Part shown: positions 12,401-30,545 of the stretch, piece by piece
How the letters are laid out: each line of letters begins with the position of its first letter
Position numbering within the stretch: the first letter of the stretch is position 1
Source: Archilochus colubris
Lineage: Eukaryota; Chordata; Aves; Apodiformes; Trochilidae
Direction of reading: 5' to 3'
NCBI GenBank assembly: GCA_023079485.1
Contig: CM041083.1
Coordinates: forward strand, 173,407,480 to 173,471,479
DNA: 64,000 nt
Notes under the pieces: generated by a model
Databases searched by the model: none
Told to the model about the DNA's origin: nothing
The model's input: the letters and a program-made list of their open reading frames with translations, nothing else
Translations under genes and position numbers: made by a program

Positions 12401-14200
12401 GACAAGTCACACAGGAGTTCTGCCTGTCTCTTATGAACTTTGGTTGTCCACAGGGAGAGACACAGAGGGCTGTTGATCTTCCTCAAGTATGAATTCAGAG
12501 AATAAGGCACTGCCTTTTCACACAGAGATGCTCTGCTCTTAGGTAGCCTGAGCAGTGGTATCCAATCCCCCATCTCTTTGTAGAGACAGCCTCAGGAGGG
12601 GCTTGAAGGTGCCTGAACTGAGATTCTCATGAGTGAAGGAACAGAGTTTGTGGAGTTATTTGGTTCCCAAAGGCAGATATATATACCTGGTCAGCTTGTG
12701 TTCTCATGCTTTCCCTCATGAAAAGAGGGAAAGACCTGGGACACAATCTGACATAAAGCAGAAACAGGTTATATACACATCTATGCACTTTGCATGTCCT
12801 TTCACCAAAACCAAGTGAAAGGCCTTGTCATCTGCAGGACAAATCCTCGCAGGGCTTACCCAGGGATGGGAAATCATTCCCTCCTGCCCTCAGACAGAGG
12901 CCATAGGCAAATCTGCCACAATCTGGCATCTTGGCAGACAGCAAGTTCTAGGTGGTAGGTGGTAGGGTTCTTTAAGATACAGAGAAGTAGCCAACTCTCT
13001 TCACTTAGCATGCTACAGGCTTCTCAATAACATCATCACAGCATAGGTCATGAAGGTGGTTTTGGGCCCTGCCTGGGTTATGAGAAATACAAAGGACAAC
13101 AACTTCAGGTAACGTACAGGAAAAATCACCCAATCTAGTTCCCTCTGAAAATTATCCTGCCAGTGACAGGACTGGACACAGGAGAACCAGAAAGCAGGGC
13201 AGAGCATTCCCTAAACTTCTTGATTTTACAAAAGCTATTCCCAAGGAGCAGCAAAGAAATTGAGTCAATAACTGTCAAGAGATTTTTGAAGCAGTGGTCT
13301 GAGAGGAATGCAGGCAGGGGTTCCTCTGTGCTTTCTCCAGGAGGTATGGTTAAACATATTCCTTAATCAGGAAAAGCAAGGGGAAAAAAAGACACAAAAG
13401 AACATGTAGTCCTTTAGCCTTATCTCTTTAAAGAGCCTTATCTCCTTATGTCTGTTTATCCTAAGAATTTTCAACTCAGAGATCTCTCCTCTTTCCCTGC
13501 TGATAAGGAAGATCCAGAGATGCTTTAGATAAGAAAACTAGGCAGAAGATCACGAACAATCCTTCCTCAGAGCATGTGTCCTGCATCCCTCTGTATCTCT
13601 GCACTTTAGCAACTTCTAGAAGGCCCAAACAACACCCTGGTGCTGGTGTGTCAGATGCTACCTGCATGAGAAAGAGTCTCTGGGCCAGTGGGGGCAGGCA
13701 AAGGCTAAGAAGGGAAGAAGGCTTTAGTTTAGAGTAGTGGTTAGCTCAAAGGTTTCAAAAGTATCTTTTGGATACTCAGTTTGAAATACTCTGAAGCAGC
13801 TGATCACCAGGAATTTTAAGTTGAATACCAAAAATCACTAAAAGTTTCAGAAAACCTTGAGCTACACCAGTGTGTCATGCTAAATAACATTTCCCTCTAC
13901 ACAGGGAACATTCAAGACTCAACGCTCACCTCTTTGTGGCCTTCCCTACATTAAACATCACTCATATCCACCTTGTGGATAGAGACAGGTCTTGGGTGTT
14001 TTCTAGATCTGAGATACCAATGACATAAAGCAGCTTGTAGAAAATTCAAATATCTTCCAAGTGCAGCCACTGAGGTTGATTTAATTTCCAGCCCTTTTCT
14101 GATGGCCTGGTAAGCATCATGGAAGCAACACAAAAGCTACAGAGGAAGGGACAGAGAAATATTCAGGCTACTCACAGTGTGTGTAAATATATGATTCCTT
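9418..14200. other. Non-coding, no recognised feature
   Basis: About 4.8 kb without a supported gene. Open frames are short (under 95 codons), none resembles a known protein, and no mobile element end was recognised. I looked on the minus strand for the N-terminal haem-binding and PAS-like exons expected upstream of the cyclase relic and found none. Confidence 0.45.
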
Positions 14201-14229
14201 TCTGTAGAGAAACAAGAGAAACCAGGTGC

Positions 14230-14549
14230 CTCGAGTTGCCAAAGAGTGGGTGTTAGTCCACCTGTGCCTGATTAGGACAGGCCCCCTATTACCAGGGGGC
14301 CAATAAAGGTGGGACACACACCCACAGAAAGAAGCTCACTCTTGTGTGAGGCAATGGCGAGGTCAGTAGCTCATCAAGCCCCAGGAGCAAGAAAGGCTCC
14401 TCCCGCAACACCTTTCCACTTCAAAACTCAAGCAGGTCTGGGCAGCAGGCAGGCTGAATGGCACATGGCTCCAAGACATGCAGGTTGCAAAGAAGAGATT
14501 TGCAATTTGTTTCACTTGGTTTTGGCTTGCTAGAAGTCAGCAAGCCAAA
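14230..14549. repeat. Unclassified repeat-like segment with two perfect hairpins
   Basis: Two strong inverted repeats lie 220 bp apart. The first has an 8-bp arm GGCCCCCT at 14280-14287 pairing with AGGGGGCC at 14294-14301, followed at once by an AATAAA hexamer. The second has an 11-bp arm TTTGGCTTGCT at 14521-14531 pairing with AGCAAGCCAAA at 14539-14549. The segment is more GC-rich than its neighbours. A hairpin next to AATAAA would fit the R region of an old LTR, but no LTR ends or target duplication could be found, so the class is unknown. Confidence 0.35.
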
Positions 14550-17500
14550 TGCAGTCAGAGCCAACTGTCTCAAGTTCTTTAATACAGTGTGAAAGAAAGA
14601 TCTTTTCAGAAGATGATTCCTGACACCCATCCTGCTCCCTGAGTTGAATAACTTATATTATCTGAGCCTCTGGTGACTGCCCAGGGAGGCTTCAGCTGGT
14701 AAGTCATCCCAGCCAGAGTTCTACAGGTTGAATGTGTGCCCATGTCCCCTGTCCAGAAGAGTTCCCTTGTATGCATTTCTTTACATCTAATAGAAAATGC
14801 TTCCCTCAGTCAGTCCTCTTCCTCTTGCATTTCAGCTACTCCTCTCATTACATTTTTCCTCTTGTTCTCCGGACATTAATGCACTGAGGCACCACCAGAG
14901 AAACACTGGGGTGAGGAGGAAGAGAAAACCACAGTGTTCAAACCCATTTCAGACAGTGAGAACAGAAAACCAGAGCACAGGCAGAACAGCCTGAATGGTT
15001 CTGGCATGATTGCAGGCACAACACAAGTAAACATCTGAAAGACAAAACTACTATCAGCTCAGCACAGAAAGTAAGCTGCCAGATCCAAACAAAAATGAGT
15101 ATGAGGCCCAACCTAAGCCTGTGTACACACACTGAAGAGAGCCAGAAAATCTCTACAAATGTCACCATCCACTCCAGTTTGATATACAGGCCCCAGAGGC
15201 CAAGAACTTGACTCTTGGGGCAAGGGGTGGGGGTGGTTTGTGCAAAGTGTGACATCTCAGGCTACATCAAGAGCTTTCTATATGTTTTGGCTCAATAACT
15301 GCTCCCAGTTATATGCTGGTGGAAGGAACTTCAGATTCACACCAACCTAACAGAGTTTATTTTGCCATCTGTCTGTGTTTAGTCTTCATATTAATAATTA
15401 AAGCAAGCAATGTAGATTGAGATGGAAATTCTTTCCTGAGGAACAGAGCTGTGTGCCATGCAAACCACCCAGCAGCAACTGAAACAGTTTTTTTTTTCAA
15501 AAATTACTAGTGAGCAAGCTCACCACTCATTTTTCCATAAATGTCAACATTTCTAAGATGTCCAGTGCCATAGGCCAGTTATTTAACATTGCTCCCCCCA
15601 AAAATGCATGCCCCCAAAATAATAGGCTTAGTTATTAGCATGCTGTGACCTCCATGAGGTCTTTTTCTTTTAATCTGTAAATGTACTTTCTGTAGTCTGT
15701 TAACAAAACCATCCTTCCTGTCAATGCAAAAGGCAGTGGAGATGTGATCTGTAAGAGTTTCTCCTGATGGATGTTTTCCCAGCCCAAGCCACAGCAAGGA
15801 GTTATTTGCACAGATGCCTCTTCCTTGGCACAGGAAACCCTTCCAGTCCACAGCCACCTCCCCCAAAAGGGTCCTTTGCATTCAGTATTGCCTTGGCTCA
15901 CGGCTTTCCTCCACCCAAGAGAGAGGTGGTGGATGTCCCCTAGCCAAGTGGGTCTCTGTGAGCCATTTGCCTCCTTCTAACACAGGTTGTCCAAATGAAA
16001 AATTTCACAGGCAAACATACCTTGTTACCACCAGTGGGGGATGTCTTTGCCTTTTTTGAGTTGTTCCCTGTTTTGCACTAAACACAAGTGCTCAGCTTCT
16101 ATGGGAATATGACCTGGCATTGACTTTTGGCACAGGCTGCTCAGAATTAATTCTAAGAGTGAAGCACTGAGCTGTGGAGGCCCCAATTCTATTGATAATC
16201 CCTTTCACCACATAATCAGATTTTAACCCTCTCTAGCCCTATTACCAAAGTCACTACCCAGGACCAGTACTTCTCTTCTGGAGAATAAAATACTTGAGTT
16301 TTTTCCCAGATCTTTTTACCAAAGTTCTCTATAATAAGAGATTTCAGACAGGAATTGAAAAATCCATGCTAAAGGAAGGGAAAACATATTAGGCCTCATG
16401 GAATAACAGGGGGAAAACAGAGATCTTGAAATGCTAGTTAAAATGTAATGGCAAGCCTCTAAAGAAAACAAAAATGCTCTCATTTTGTGTGTACATTTGT
16501 TCTTTTAATAGCTCTGCTCATTTTGACCCCGGGTCCTAAATTCTTCTCATCAGAAATTCAAGTTTCCATAAAGACAACATAGTAAATTTTGAAGCCAGAT
16601 TGTAATTAAAGACAGTTACAAGAAAATAATCTCTGGGTAATTTGAATCTTTTTAGAACCAATATGGCTAAACTATTGACAGAATAAAGAGGGGAAATTAA
16701 TGGATCTCCTATTAGACTTGAGTGAAAGGCAACTGTTTTGTTTGGGAAAACCACACAGCAATTGGCATTTAAATCTGGCTTACAAAGCTTGCTATTGAAT
16801 TTTTTTAAAGTGTTCTCTCATTGCATATTTTCATCTTAAACAGCAATATTGAAAGAAGCTTACCATGGTTTGGATGTCTGCTTGCAGTTTCTGCAAGGCA
16901 GGTGCTCTCAGTGCTTTGCATCAACCAAGTTGCTCCTGCTTGTTGCTGTTCTTCTGGCACAGCAGCTGTGAGTTTCTTTTCCTTTTCCCCCTATTTTTTT
17001 AATTTAATTTCTTGTTTTTATTATTTTTTTTAATTTTTTTTAAATAGTACATCAGTTTTGAATGTTCCAAGCCCATGGTCTGCAGGAGTGAGAGATCCAC
17101 AGAGAAACATAAACCCCATCATTTGCCTTTCCATATGTCCTTTCCCAGAAGAGTAGGCCATATTGCTCTGAAGCAAATGAAAAGTATTTTTGTTGGGCTG
17201 ACTCTGAACTAAGTGTTTCAAGGTGAAACCATGAAGTTGTTCAGGAGATGCTGGGGTGGGGTGGCATGTTCTCTCTAATACAGCAGTCTCAGCTTCTGGA
17301 AATCCACAGATTCTGGAAGAGGGCTTCTGACTGCTCCACATGCTGCTGTTCAGTCAGTTTATAAGTCTCAAGGTAGGTCTAGGCAGCCAAATGCAGTCCA
17401 TCATGTGCCCAAACTCTCAGCTGCCTGGTGCTCTCCACAGGTTGCATCCCAACTGCACCTGGCAAGTCCTGCTGATCTTAAATAACACCATTAAAAAACT

Positions 17501-20272
17501 GAAAAAGCAAATGCTGTGTTTGAAAAGGAAATACTTGTTCTGAATCTCTTTATCCTGAAGTATCTCTTACCTTACTTCATTTTTTCCTATCTCCTTTCCC
17601 ATCAGCTCTCTACAGTCAAGAGATGAGCTCCAGATCTACCATAGTGAACGAGATTAGAGTCTAGTCTTTCATATTCCACTTCAGGGTAGAGCAAGTCTGA
17701 GGAATTCCTGAGGAATGGCAAGTGGTGAGATGTTGCCATAACAGCTTGAGTGTGGAAAATGCCACCTTGTCATGTGCAAGTATCTCCTGGCAGTGGGGTG
17801 CTTTTTCAAAAGCCCTTGGACATACTTTTATGAATAGAAGAGCAGAAACAGTTCTCATATTCACACGACATTCATAGAAATTCTAGGTTTGTGAGTAATT
17901 TCACTTCAAGGCATAGAATGAATTAATCCTTAGGGCCCAAGTTACATGGGAACATCAGTGACAACCATAGCCCTGCAGGAAGACAGCAGTAAACCTGACA
18001 AAGGTGTGGGAGAATTCTTTCTTTCCACCACTCAAAGGTTAGTAGGCTTAGAGGTGAAAAATAGAGGCTAATTCTGGACTTCTTGTGAGTCTAATTTAAT
18101 TCCTAGAAGTGGAGCTGTGTCTCCTCAAGCTTGGCTCCAGACTGTCTTTTCCAAAAGCAGTGCAATTGTCAGAGTCACTTAACTCCCACTGAGCCTAGTT
18201 ATGTGCCTTTTGAAAATCCCACTCAGGGTGACTGCAAATCTGGCCCTGACTATACTCACTTTGGTTTATTCAGCTGTGATTACCAATCAGATCTGCTCAC
18301 ACTGGAGTCCTTCCACTGAACTGCTCTCTTCTCTGGAAGAGTAAAGACTTAAAGCACTGAAGTGAGGGGTGCAAAAATTCATCCTGCATATTGGAAACTG
18401 AAAAGTGAAGCTATTGAAGGGTAAGAATGTGATTTATCAGTTCTCTGAAGCGAAGTGACATTAAAGCCAGCTCTGAGTAAGGAATATTTTATTGCTGATC
18501 TATCCCCCTTCTCCCTTGCCTGTTCCTCATACAAGTCTGGGGAGATGACAGCACTGTGTTTGTCAGATAACAAGTACTCAGTGTCATACATCAAACCACA
18601 AGCAAGCCCAGGCTGAGAGCCTCGCATCTGAGCAGTCCCAGTGCTGATGTTATACCTGGGCTTCATTAATGCAGGGAGCCTCATTAATCTGAACACTCTG
18701 GGACCACAGAGCCATCTGAATTGATGAAAGCTCCTATTGCTGATGTGGAGTCCTAACCAATGCAAAGACAGATTCCTTTTTTGGTTTTTTTCTTCTTTCT
18801 GTAAATGAGTATTTTGGCATAAAACAAAGTGAAACAACTCAAGAAGTTTAGCTCGCATGCACTAAATATAAACATAATCCTGGAAGACACAGAAGCACCT
18901 GGTGCAGGAGCAGGTTACCTTTTGACTGACTGAGCTTCTTGGATTAGTAAATTCTGGAATAACAGCATTACAGGCCCCAAGAAGCTGGAAACCTCATATA
19001 TTGATTCTCCTGGGTCTTGGAAGGAACTTCAGAGTTGGGTCAGAAGTTCTTAGCTCAGGCCTATCTCAAGACTGAACTGAATCTTCAGATCCTCTGCTTA
19101 TTATTTTTAATCCATCTCTGTATTTTCTGTGCAAAATAGTGTATTGTTTCTGGCAATGACATTACTTTATTCATTTGTTTCCAGACGCAGTCAGAGGAAA
19201 GTGGTTGGCTTCTCAGACATGATTTACTGAGGTCTCAGTGTCTCCTATGATGTCATGGTTATTTATTATCTAAGGAAATCATCTCCCTGGAAGAGTAAGC
19301 TCATTTAAAGAGCTAACGTTAATTGGAAACTGTAAAAAAACCCAAAAAACAAACCAAAACAGAACAAATAAGCAAAAAAAAATTAAAAATAATAATAATA
19401 AAAAATATATATATAATTAAAAAAAGAAGCTTGTGAATTAAGAAGCCTAGAAGTGAATAACAGATACACACACTGACCGTGTTGAGGACAAAACACTTCC
19501 CCTTCCCTTTAATCCCCGATTCTCTTGCTGATCAGAGAAATAGGAGGGCTGCAGAATAGCTAGGAATGAACTGCCACCGTGTGGCCAAGGGGCAGCTTTA
19601 GCTGCCTTTCTAGAAATCTCCTTCAAGAGCTGTTGCCCTAAGTGACAGTGCTGGCTGCTGTAGCTAATGCCAAGTCTTCTGCTTGATCACACATTTCACT
19701 CGAGGGCACTTGCAATGCCTCCCTAGCAGGGACCACAGGCTTCTTTGGTGAGGTCTTGCTCCCTTCTCAGTCTCACTTTATTAAAAGGATGGAACACATA
19801 ACTTTTAGTTCCAGAAGAACTTTTTCTATTTTCTCTAATAAGGCACCTCATATTCTGAAAGGGATCGCATAGGGTTTCATAATCACTGAGCCATTCAGGT
19901 GATGATGCCTGGTCCTGCCTTTAAAAAGATGGGTATTTTTTTACTATGACAAGCTTGTTAGTAGAAAAATTTTTGCCATGCACTAAATTACTGCTAAACA
20001 ACTATCAGACTCTCTACTTTTTCCTCCTCTGGCCAGTCTAAAGCAGCTGATTTGCCTTCATTCTGATTTGCCTTCAAATTCTTTCAAAACAACATGTTTT
20101 TCTAGGCATTTAATTCAAGACAAGGGTCATTGCACTGACTTGGTTCTACTTTACCATGGCCATAACTCACAGCCATAAGCCCATAAGGTGGCAAAAGCCC
20201 CTACATGCATCCTGCTGAGACTGCCCAGCTTCAAGCTGCATTTGTTTCCTTGTGGACCTGATCCATCACAAA
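14550..20272. other. Non-coding, low-complexity patches only
   Basis: No gene was recognised. The longest open frame (about 160 codons on the minus strand at 18.4-18.9 kb) resembles nothing known. T-rich sequence occurs at 16990-17043 and an A-rich tract at 19333-19427. Confidence 0.45.
19333..19427. repeat. A-rich / AT low-complexity tract
   Basis: A/C-rich start (runs of A broken by CCC and CC), then AAT trinucleotides, then a short TA run and more A. Similar A/C-rich tracts recur elsewhere in the window on either strand. Confidence 0.85.
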
Positions 20273-21084
20273 AATAGAATCATAGAATTGGCTGGGTTGG
20301 AAGGGACCTCAGAGATCATCGAGTCCAACCCTTGAACCACCATTGCGGTTGCTAGACCATGGCACTGAGTGCCACATCCAGTCTCTTTTTAAATATCTCC
20401 AGGGACGGAGAATCCACTATTTCCTGGGCAGCCCATTCCAATGCTTGATCACCCTCTCCATAAAGAAATTCTTTCTAATATCTAACCTAAACTTCCCCTG
20501 GCACAACTTAAGACCATGCCCTCTTGTCTTGTTGAAAGTCATCTGGAAAAAGAGACCAACGTCCACCTGGTTACAACCTCCTTTCAGGGAGTTGTAGACA
20601 GCAATGAGGTCTCCCCTGAGCCTCCTCTTCTTTAGGCTGAACAGCCCCAGCTCCCTCAGCCTCTCCTCATAGGGTCTGTGCTCGAGTCCCTTCACCAGCC
20701 TGGTTGCCCTCCTTTGGACCTGCTCCAGGACCTCAATATCCTTCCTAAACTGTGGGGCTCAGAACTGGACACAGTATTCGAGGTGTGGCCTCACCAGTGC
20801 TGAGTACAGGGGCAGAATCACTTCCTTGGACCTCCTGGCGACGCTGTTCCGGATATAGGCCAGGATGCCATTGGCTTTCTTGGCCACCTGGGCACACTGC
20901 TGGCTCATGTTCAGCTTCCTGTCGATCCAGACTCCCAGGTCCCTTTCTGCCTGGCTGCTCTCAGCCACTCTGTCCCCAGCCTGTAGTGCTGCATGGGATT
21001 GTTGTGGCCAAAGTGCAGGACCCGGCACTTGGCCGTGTTGAACCTCATCCCGTTGTAATCAGCCCAACTCTCCAGTCTGTCCAG
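20273..21084 (-). mobile_element. CR1 LINE fragment with end of reverse transcriptase ORF
   Basis: A reverse-oriented CR1 of about 810 bp, 5'-truncated near 21084. Its 3' end is the ATAGAATCATAGAATTGGCT signature at 20275. The minus strand still reads parts of the C-terminal region of CR1 ORF2, including [20 protein letters not shown] and [10 protein letters not shown], but in several frames, so it is not coding. The endonuclease and most of the reverse transcriptase are absent. Confidence 0.95.
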
Positions 21085-24000
21085 GAAACAGAACAGGTGC
21101 TCTCCCAAATTTGCCCAAGTGGAGTTACAAACTGGCCCTACAGCTGTGAAAATTTGGAAGACATCCACTAGGTGCTAATCTAATATTTTTTCTACACCCC
21201 ATTCAATCCAGCACAGCAGATAACGATGCAGCTTTGCTATGTGTTACCTTGGAGGGCTTACTGCATTACTTAATGTGGTGCTGACACCTCCTGCCTCCAT
21301 TGTCACTTTATGGCACTGGAAGATCCAAACCAGAGTGCACATCTTGTCCAGCGTCCAGCTTTCCATTAGCTGCCTATATTTCTTCTGTTTCTTCCAGAGA
21401 TACTTACAATTTCAGCTCACTTATGTGCATCATGCTTAAACCAAGTTGCTTAACACAAAATAACAAAATTATTTTTAATGCCCCCAGGACAAGATTTCTT
21501 CAACAGACTTCATCTCTCTTCAGTTACTGGATTCTTGTACACAATGTGTTGAGTTTCTTATGGACAGCTGTGGATGTGACAGCACAGAAATTGATAGCCA
21601 GAGTCCCATCGGAGCTGGTGTTCAGAAATGACATTTGATCAAGGAACTTGAAATACCCCAATACTTCAGCTGAGTTGGATTCAAAAAAACAATAGAAGAG
21701 GTTCTCTCCTAAAGATCATCTCTATTAAGCCAGTGCACTCTGGGAAAGAGCTTCTGGGGATCAGTGCTGCAGGGAACACTTGCACACATCAGCCTTGATC
21801 GATCCAGCTTCTAGTTGATGCACTTCATTATCAGGGCCTGAGGCCATGACTGAAAGAGCTCACTAATAATCTCTGCAAGGAATCTAGGTCATCCAGAGCT
21901 CTGCTGGTCATGAATAATTCTTCTGTACAATCTGCATTGTCAGAGAATGTATAGTAATAGGTGTTTAATTTCAGCATTGCAATGCCTGAAATAGCTGCCT
22001 GTTGCTACCCATGGCAGACAGAGTCTTTTTAATGTCAGTGCCTCTGCACTCTGCCTCCAAAGGCCCTGAGGGAATAAAACAGAGAAGCTGAGGATCAGAT
22101 TTGTAGGGAACTGAGTGATCCTGGAAACTGTGTGGAAAGCTGCCTGAAGTGAGTCAGAATTAGGCAGGGGCATAGTTCTGTCTTGGGCAATACAGAGGGT
22201 GCTACCATCCACACTAAACCCTTCCCTGAGGAGGCAGCTAATCCCCCACATTTCAGCCATGGGGGATGGAAACACCTCCCTTGCCTCCCCTTTCCTCTCT
22301 CCTGCTCCCTTTCTGCTCAAATGCCCTATTCTAGCACAGGCAGCACAACACTGAGCTTCTGGGCTTGAACTCTCTGCTCCTCACAGAGTGCCCCAAGATG
22401 CTCGGGCCACTCTCTCGAGCTCTGTTGGAGCTGACCCATGTCCAGCTTGCAAGGGCTTGTATGTTAGGGTAAGAAAGATGCCTGTATTTATGGAAGAGGG
22501 GGTAGAAAATATTCCCAGAGAAAAAGTTCTTTATTTTACTTGCTTAATTAAAATTTCTTAAGACGGCAACAGGTTTGAAGTGAGCTTTAAGAAAAGGGGA
22601 AAAAAGTAATCACAGAATCCAAATCAAAATTGCAAATCCTTTCCCCCCTTCTGTTTCTTACTGATAAAAGCAAACATATTTCACACTGTAGTTGGTGTGC
22701 TGGACAGCAGAGAGACCCTTCCCCTGGGTCACAGCAGATAACCAGAGATATCTCCATTTTACAAGCACAGACAAGAAGTCACAGGGAAGGTCAAACATGC
22801 TGAAGCCGTGTGGTTCTGGGCATCACAGTGCATCCTTAAAACAACAGCATAAAGATCAGCTACTCCAATGAGTAAAACCTTGGCACTATGAACATGAAGC
22901 ACAGCCCAGGATAGAACACTGTTGGAATCCTTCTCTTCCTCTTTAATCAGTATTCTAATTATGCACATGTCTAATTCTGTTAATAGTTACTTCAAAAAGA
23001 TGAGGTTTTCTGTCAGCATCCATTCATGTTGCATGTTCTAGTAGCAAAAAGGTGACCACACACTGAGTAAAAATCTTCTGCGGCAATTTCATCAAGAGAT
23101 TCTGCTTGGAAAGAGGTTTTAGGGTGGCATGGTTACCAAAAATGTTCCATTTGGTTTTGCCTTAAATGATCATCTGTCAAAGTCAGAGCAGTTTTAAAGA
23201 CAACTATGATGTTCAGTTCAGGGCAGACAGGTAGGATTGGGGAGGTAAAAAGGCAGCAACACAGTATAGAGAAAACAGCCTAATCTTGAGAAGCACAGGC
23301 AGCATCAGAGCAAAACCTAGATCTTAATTTAAACTCTTCATAAAGATGTATTAATGATGCTGGTTAAACTGATTATTTTGAAAAGGATACACACAGGTAA
23401 AACAGAGGCAAAATCACCTCAGGAATTATAGTGCTACAGAAACAATTCACTTCTCCCCTTCATGAACACCATTAGAAAAATAAACAAAATGTTTTCAGCA
23501 AACAGGAGATACCATCTCTGACTGGAGCAACACATGGGGTTTTGGCACTCTCCTATCTCATGTCAGAAAGTGTCCTAGATATGTGAGATCTGAGAGAGGT
23601 ACTTCCACCTCGTGGCAGAAATGCTGCTTGTATAACTCAGTCCCAAAGACAAGGAACACAAATCAGCAAGAACTGTCACCTGCCAAATGTTCCGTGTAGT
23701 GACGACAAGGTTTATGGAGGTTATGATACATCAGATGAGTTATACTGATGGCCAGTGCCTTAGGAAAGTTATCCAAGCCTGGGGACATAAAAACTGCTGA
23801 ACACAGAAACAAGAAATCACCAGTGAATCACCAGCTGGTCACACCAGTGCTGCCATAATCCATTTCTCACAGTGAACCACTGATTGAACACCAGGTGAAA
23901 AAATCAGAAAAAGGGAAGATGCTTGATCCCAAACACCTCAGCAGATTTTTAAGACAAAATACAAGCAGGGGGATGTGGCTCAGACTGATGGCTGTGATAT

Positions 24001-24297
24001 CAATAGTATTGCCCTACCTGAAGGACCATAGGCTGGTACAGGCACTACATCCTTGTCCCTTTCTGAGCATCTTTACATTGCTATACATCAGTAAAACTGG
24101 CAGAGTATGAGGCTTAACAGTTCCAAGTATCTAAAATGAAAGAGCCTGAAGAGGAACACTTTTACACTGTGTTCTTCTTCATATATGATCTTTAGTGATG
24201 AAGTAGCAGAATTCCAAATATTGGATATAATTGATTGCTGATGCATTGGATTTCTTTGCAGATTGGCTTCTGCCCTTGAGAACAACATTTACTCCAG
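21085..24297. other. Non-coding, downstream of C13orf42
   Basis: No recognised gene or repeat. I searched the minus strand by eye for a further C13orf42 exon encoding a C-terminal extension and did not find one. A CTCF-like motif sits at 23605. Confidence 0.4.
23605..23618 (+). promoter_or_regulatory. Candidate CTCF motif
   Basis: CCACCTCGTGGCAG resembles the CTCF core consensus (CCASYAGRKGGCRS) closely. It lies about 1.5 kb downstream of the C13orf42 stop codon. Motif match only, with no evidence of occupancy. Confidence 0.35.
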
Positions 24298-24303
24298 TTT
24301 ATT
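24298..24303 (-). terminator. Possible poly(A) signal for C13orf42
   Basis: The first AATAAA on the minus strand that I noticed downstream of the C13orf42 stop, about 790 bp away. Single hexamers are common by chance in AT-rich DNA, so this is weak. Confidence 0.2.
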
Positions 24304-25089
24304 CACAAAAGTTTTCTTCCTCAAGACATTAAGCTTTTCTGGTGTACGCTGGGATGCCTTGATTCAGCAATTGGGCATTAAAATAGATGAAAACTAGCAG
24401 GTGGTATAACCATATGAAAAAAAATGTATAAATTTGTGCATGTGGTGAGCCCCTTGATATTTTATCCCAGAACAGAACCATGAGCAATAGCAAACAGAGT
24501 ACAAGATGGCTTTTTTTTCTTTTCAAAACACACTGAAGCAATCCCTAAAAACACAGGTTTCTAACATGGGTTCCTTCACTGAAGGTTTTTCTGCTTTTAC
24601 CTCAGGCTGCTTGTACCCCAGTGCTGCTGTATATGCTTAGAGCACAGAGTCAACGATGGCACATGCAAATTTTCACATGCAAAACAAGCAGAAAATTCTG
24701 CTTTGGTGCTCTGAAGTTGGAAACACTGGTGCAAAAGCTCCAACATATTAGCTGAACTGCTCAAATTGCTTTGCAGTACTGGAAACAGATGAAAAATTAC
24801 TGCAGCAGACAGTCTCTGAATCATTGCTTTCAATAACAGCACTGGAAAAAAAGGTTTGTCAAGCTGGAGTTCCCCTCAAGCTGAATGACAAAGCAGTGTT
24901 GTTAGGCACAATGAACTCAATTAGTTGAATCCTCATATGAGTCCAAAGTTGGAATAGCCACAGCTTAAAATATATCCCACACAAAGGACCTTCAATGACT
25001 ACATGCCACTTCTAGAGTGTAGAAGTTGGGTCAGAGGTAAAAAAAACAACAAACAAGTTTTATGTGCCCTATTTCATACATTCTCTCTT

Positions 25090-29970
<4,881 letters not shown>

Positions 29971-30089
29971 AGTGTGACACTTCTTCACCTTTATACCTTT
30001 TCCAGCTCCTTAGTGTAACCCTAGATCTGGTAATCAGCAGCTGTTCTCTTGCTCTCAGCAGATAGAAAATTTTACCACTTTAGGCAATG

Positions 30090-30140
30090 AAGAAAAAAAA
30101 CCCAAACCAAACCAATCAAACAAAAAAAACCCAACCCTTT
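30090..30140. repeat. A/C-rich low-complexity tract
   Basis: Runs of A broken by CC and CCC, just upstream of the C13orf42 start. Confidence 0.7.
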
Positions 30141-30349
30141 TTCTGCCCAAATTGCTTTCAGCCTAATGCATTGGGAGGAGTATGATGGTAAGGCAGAAGT
30201 GTGTTTTCTATTCCATTTGTGTCAGCCCAACAGCTTCATCCTTTCCTCGGTTTAAAACGAGGTCAAATATCATGCTTTGCCCTTTCATTTGGCTGTTGCT
30301 CCCCACCAAATCGATCAGCATGGAGATGGGTATCCTCTCCTTCCCCTTC

Positions 30350-30545
30350 CTTGGGTTCCGCTGTCACCTCCGTTCTGTCACCCCCGCGGTCCCTCGCCGG
30401 GCGCAGCCGCCGGGCTCCGGGCGCTGTCCGTGGTGCTGAAGCGCTGCCGCTCTCCGCCCAGCATCCCCCCGCCTCCTGGGACAGGACTCTGCCGGGGACC
30501 TTTTTTTGGAAGAGCTTCAGCCTCGATGGGGACAAAGGTGTGAGT
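30350..30545 (-). promoter_or_regulatory. Small GC/CpG-rich patch, candidate C13orf42 promoter
   Basis: Roughly 200 bp with a clearly higher GC and CpG content than the AT-rich surroundings, including CCCCGCGGTCC, CGCCGGGCGCAGCC and CCGGGCGCTGTCCG. It lies 0.4-0.6 kb upstream of the C13orf42 start codon on the minus strand, which is a reasonable place for its promoter and 5' UTR. No clear TATA or initiator was identified. It is short for a CpG island. Confidence 0.45.

Noticed and set aside
18379..18858. A 159-codon minus-strand frame
   Set aside because: No family resemblance, no splice context and no repeat signal. Treated as chance.
20417..21168. Apparent reverse transcriptase coding frames
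   Set aside because: They are fragments of a truncated CR1 in several frames, without the complete enzyme.
21940..22320. A 126-codon minus-strand frame downstream of C13orf42, considered as a missing last exon
   Set aside because: It shows none of the expected C-terminal C13orf42 residues and has no suitable acceptor.
29990..29995. TATAAA on the minus strand 20 bases before the C13orf42 ATG
   Set aside because: It is too close: a start 25-30 bases downstream would fall at or inside the coding sequence.
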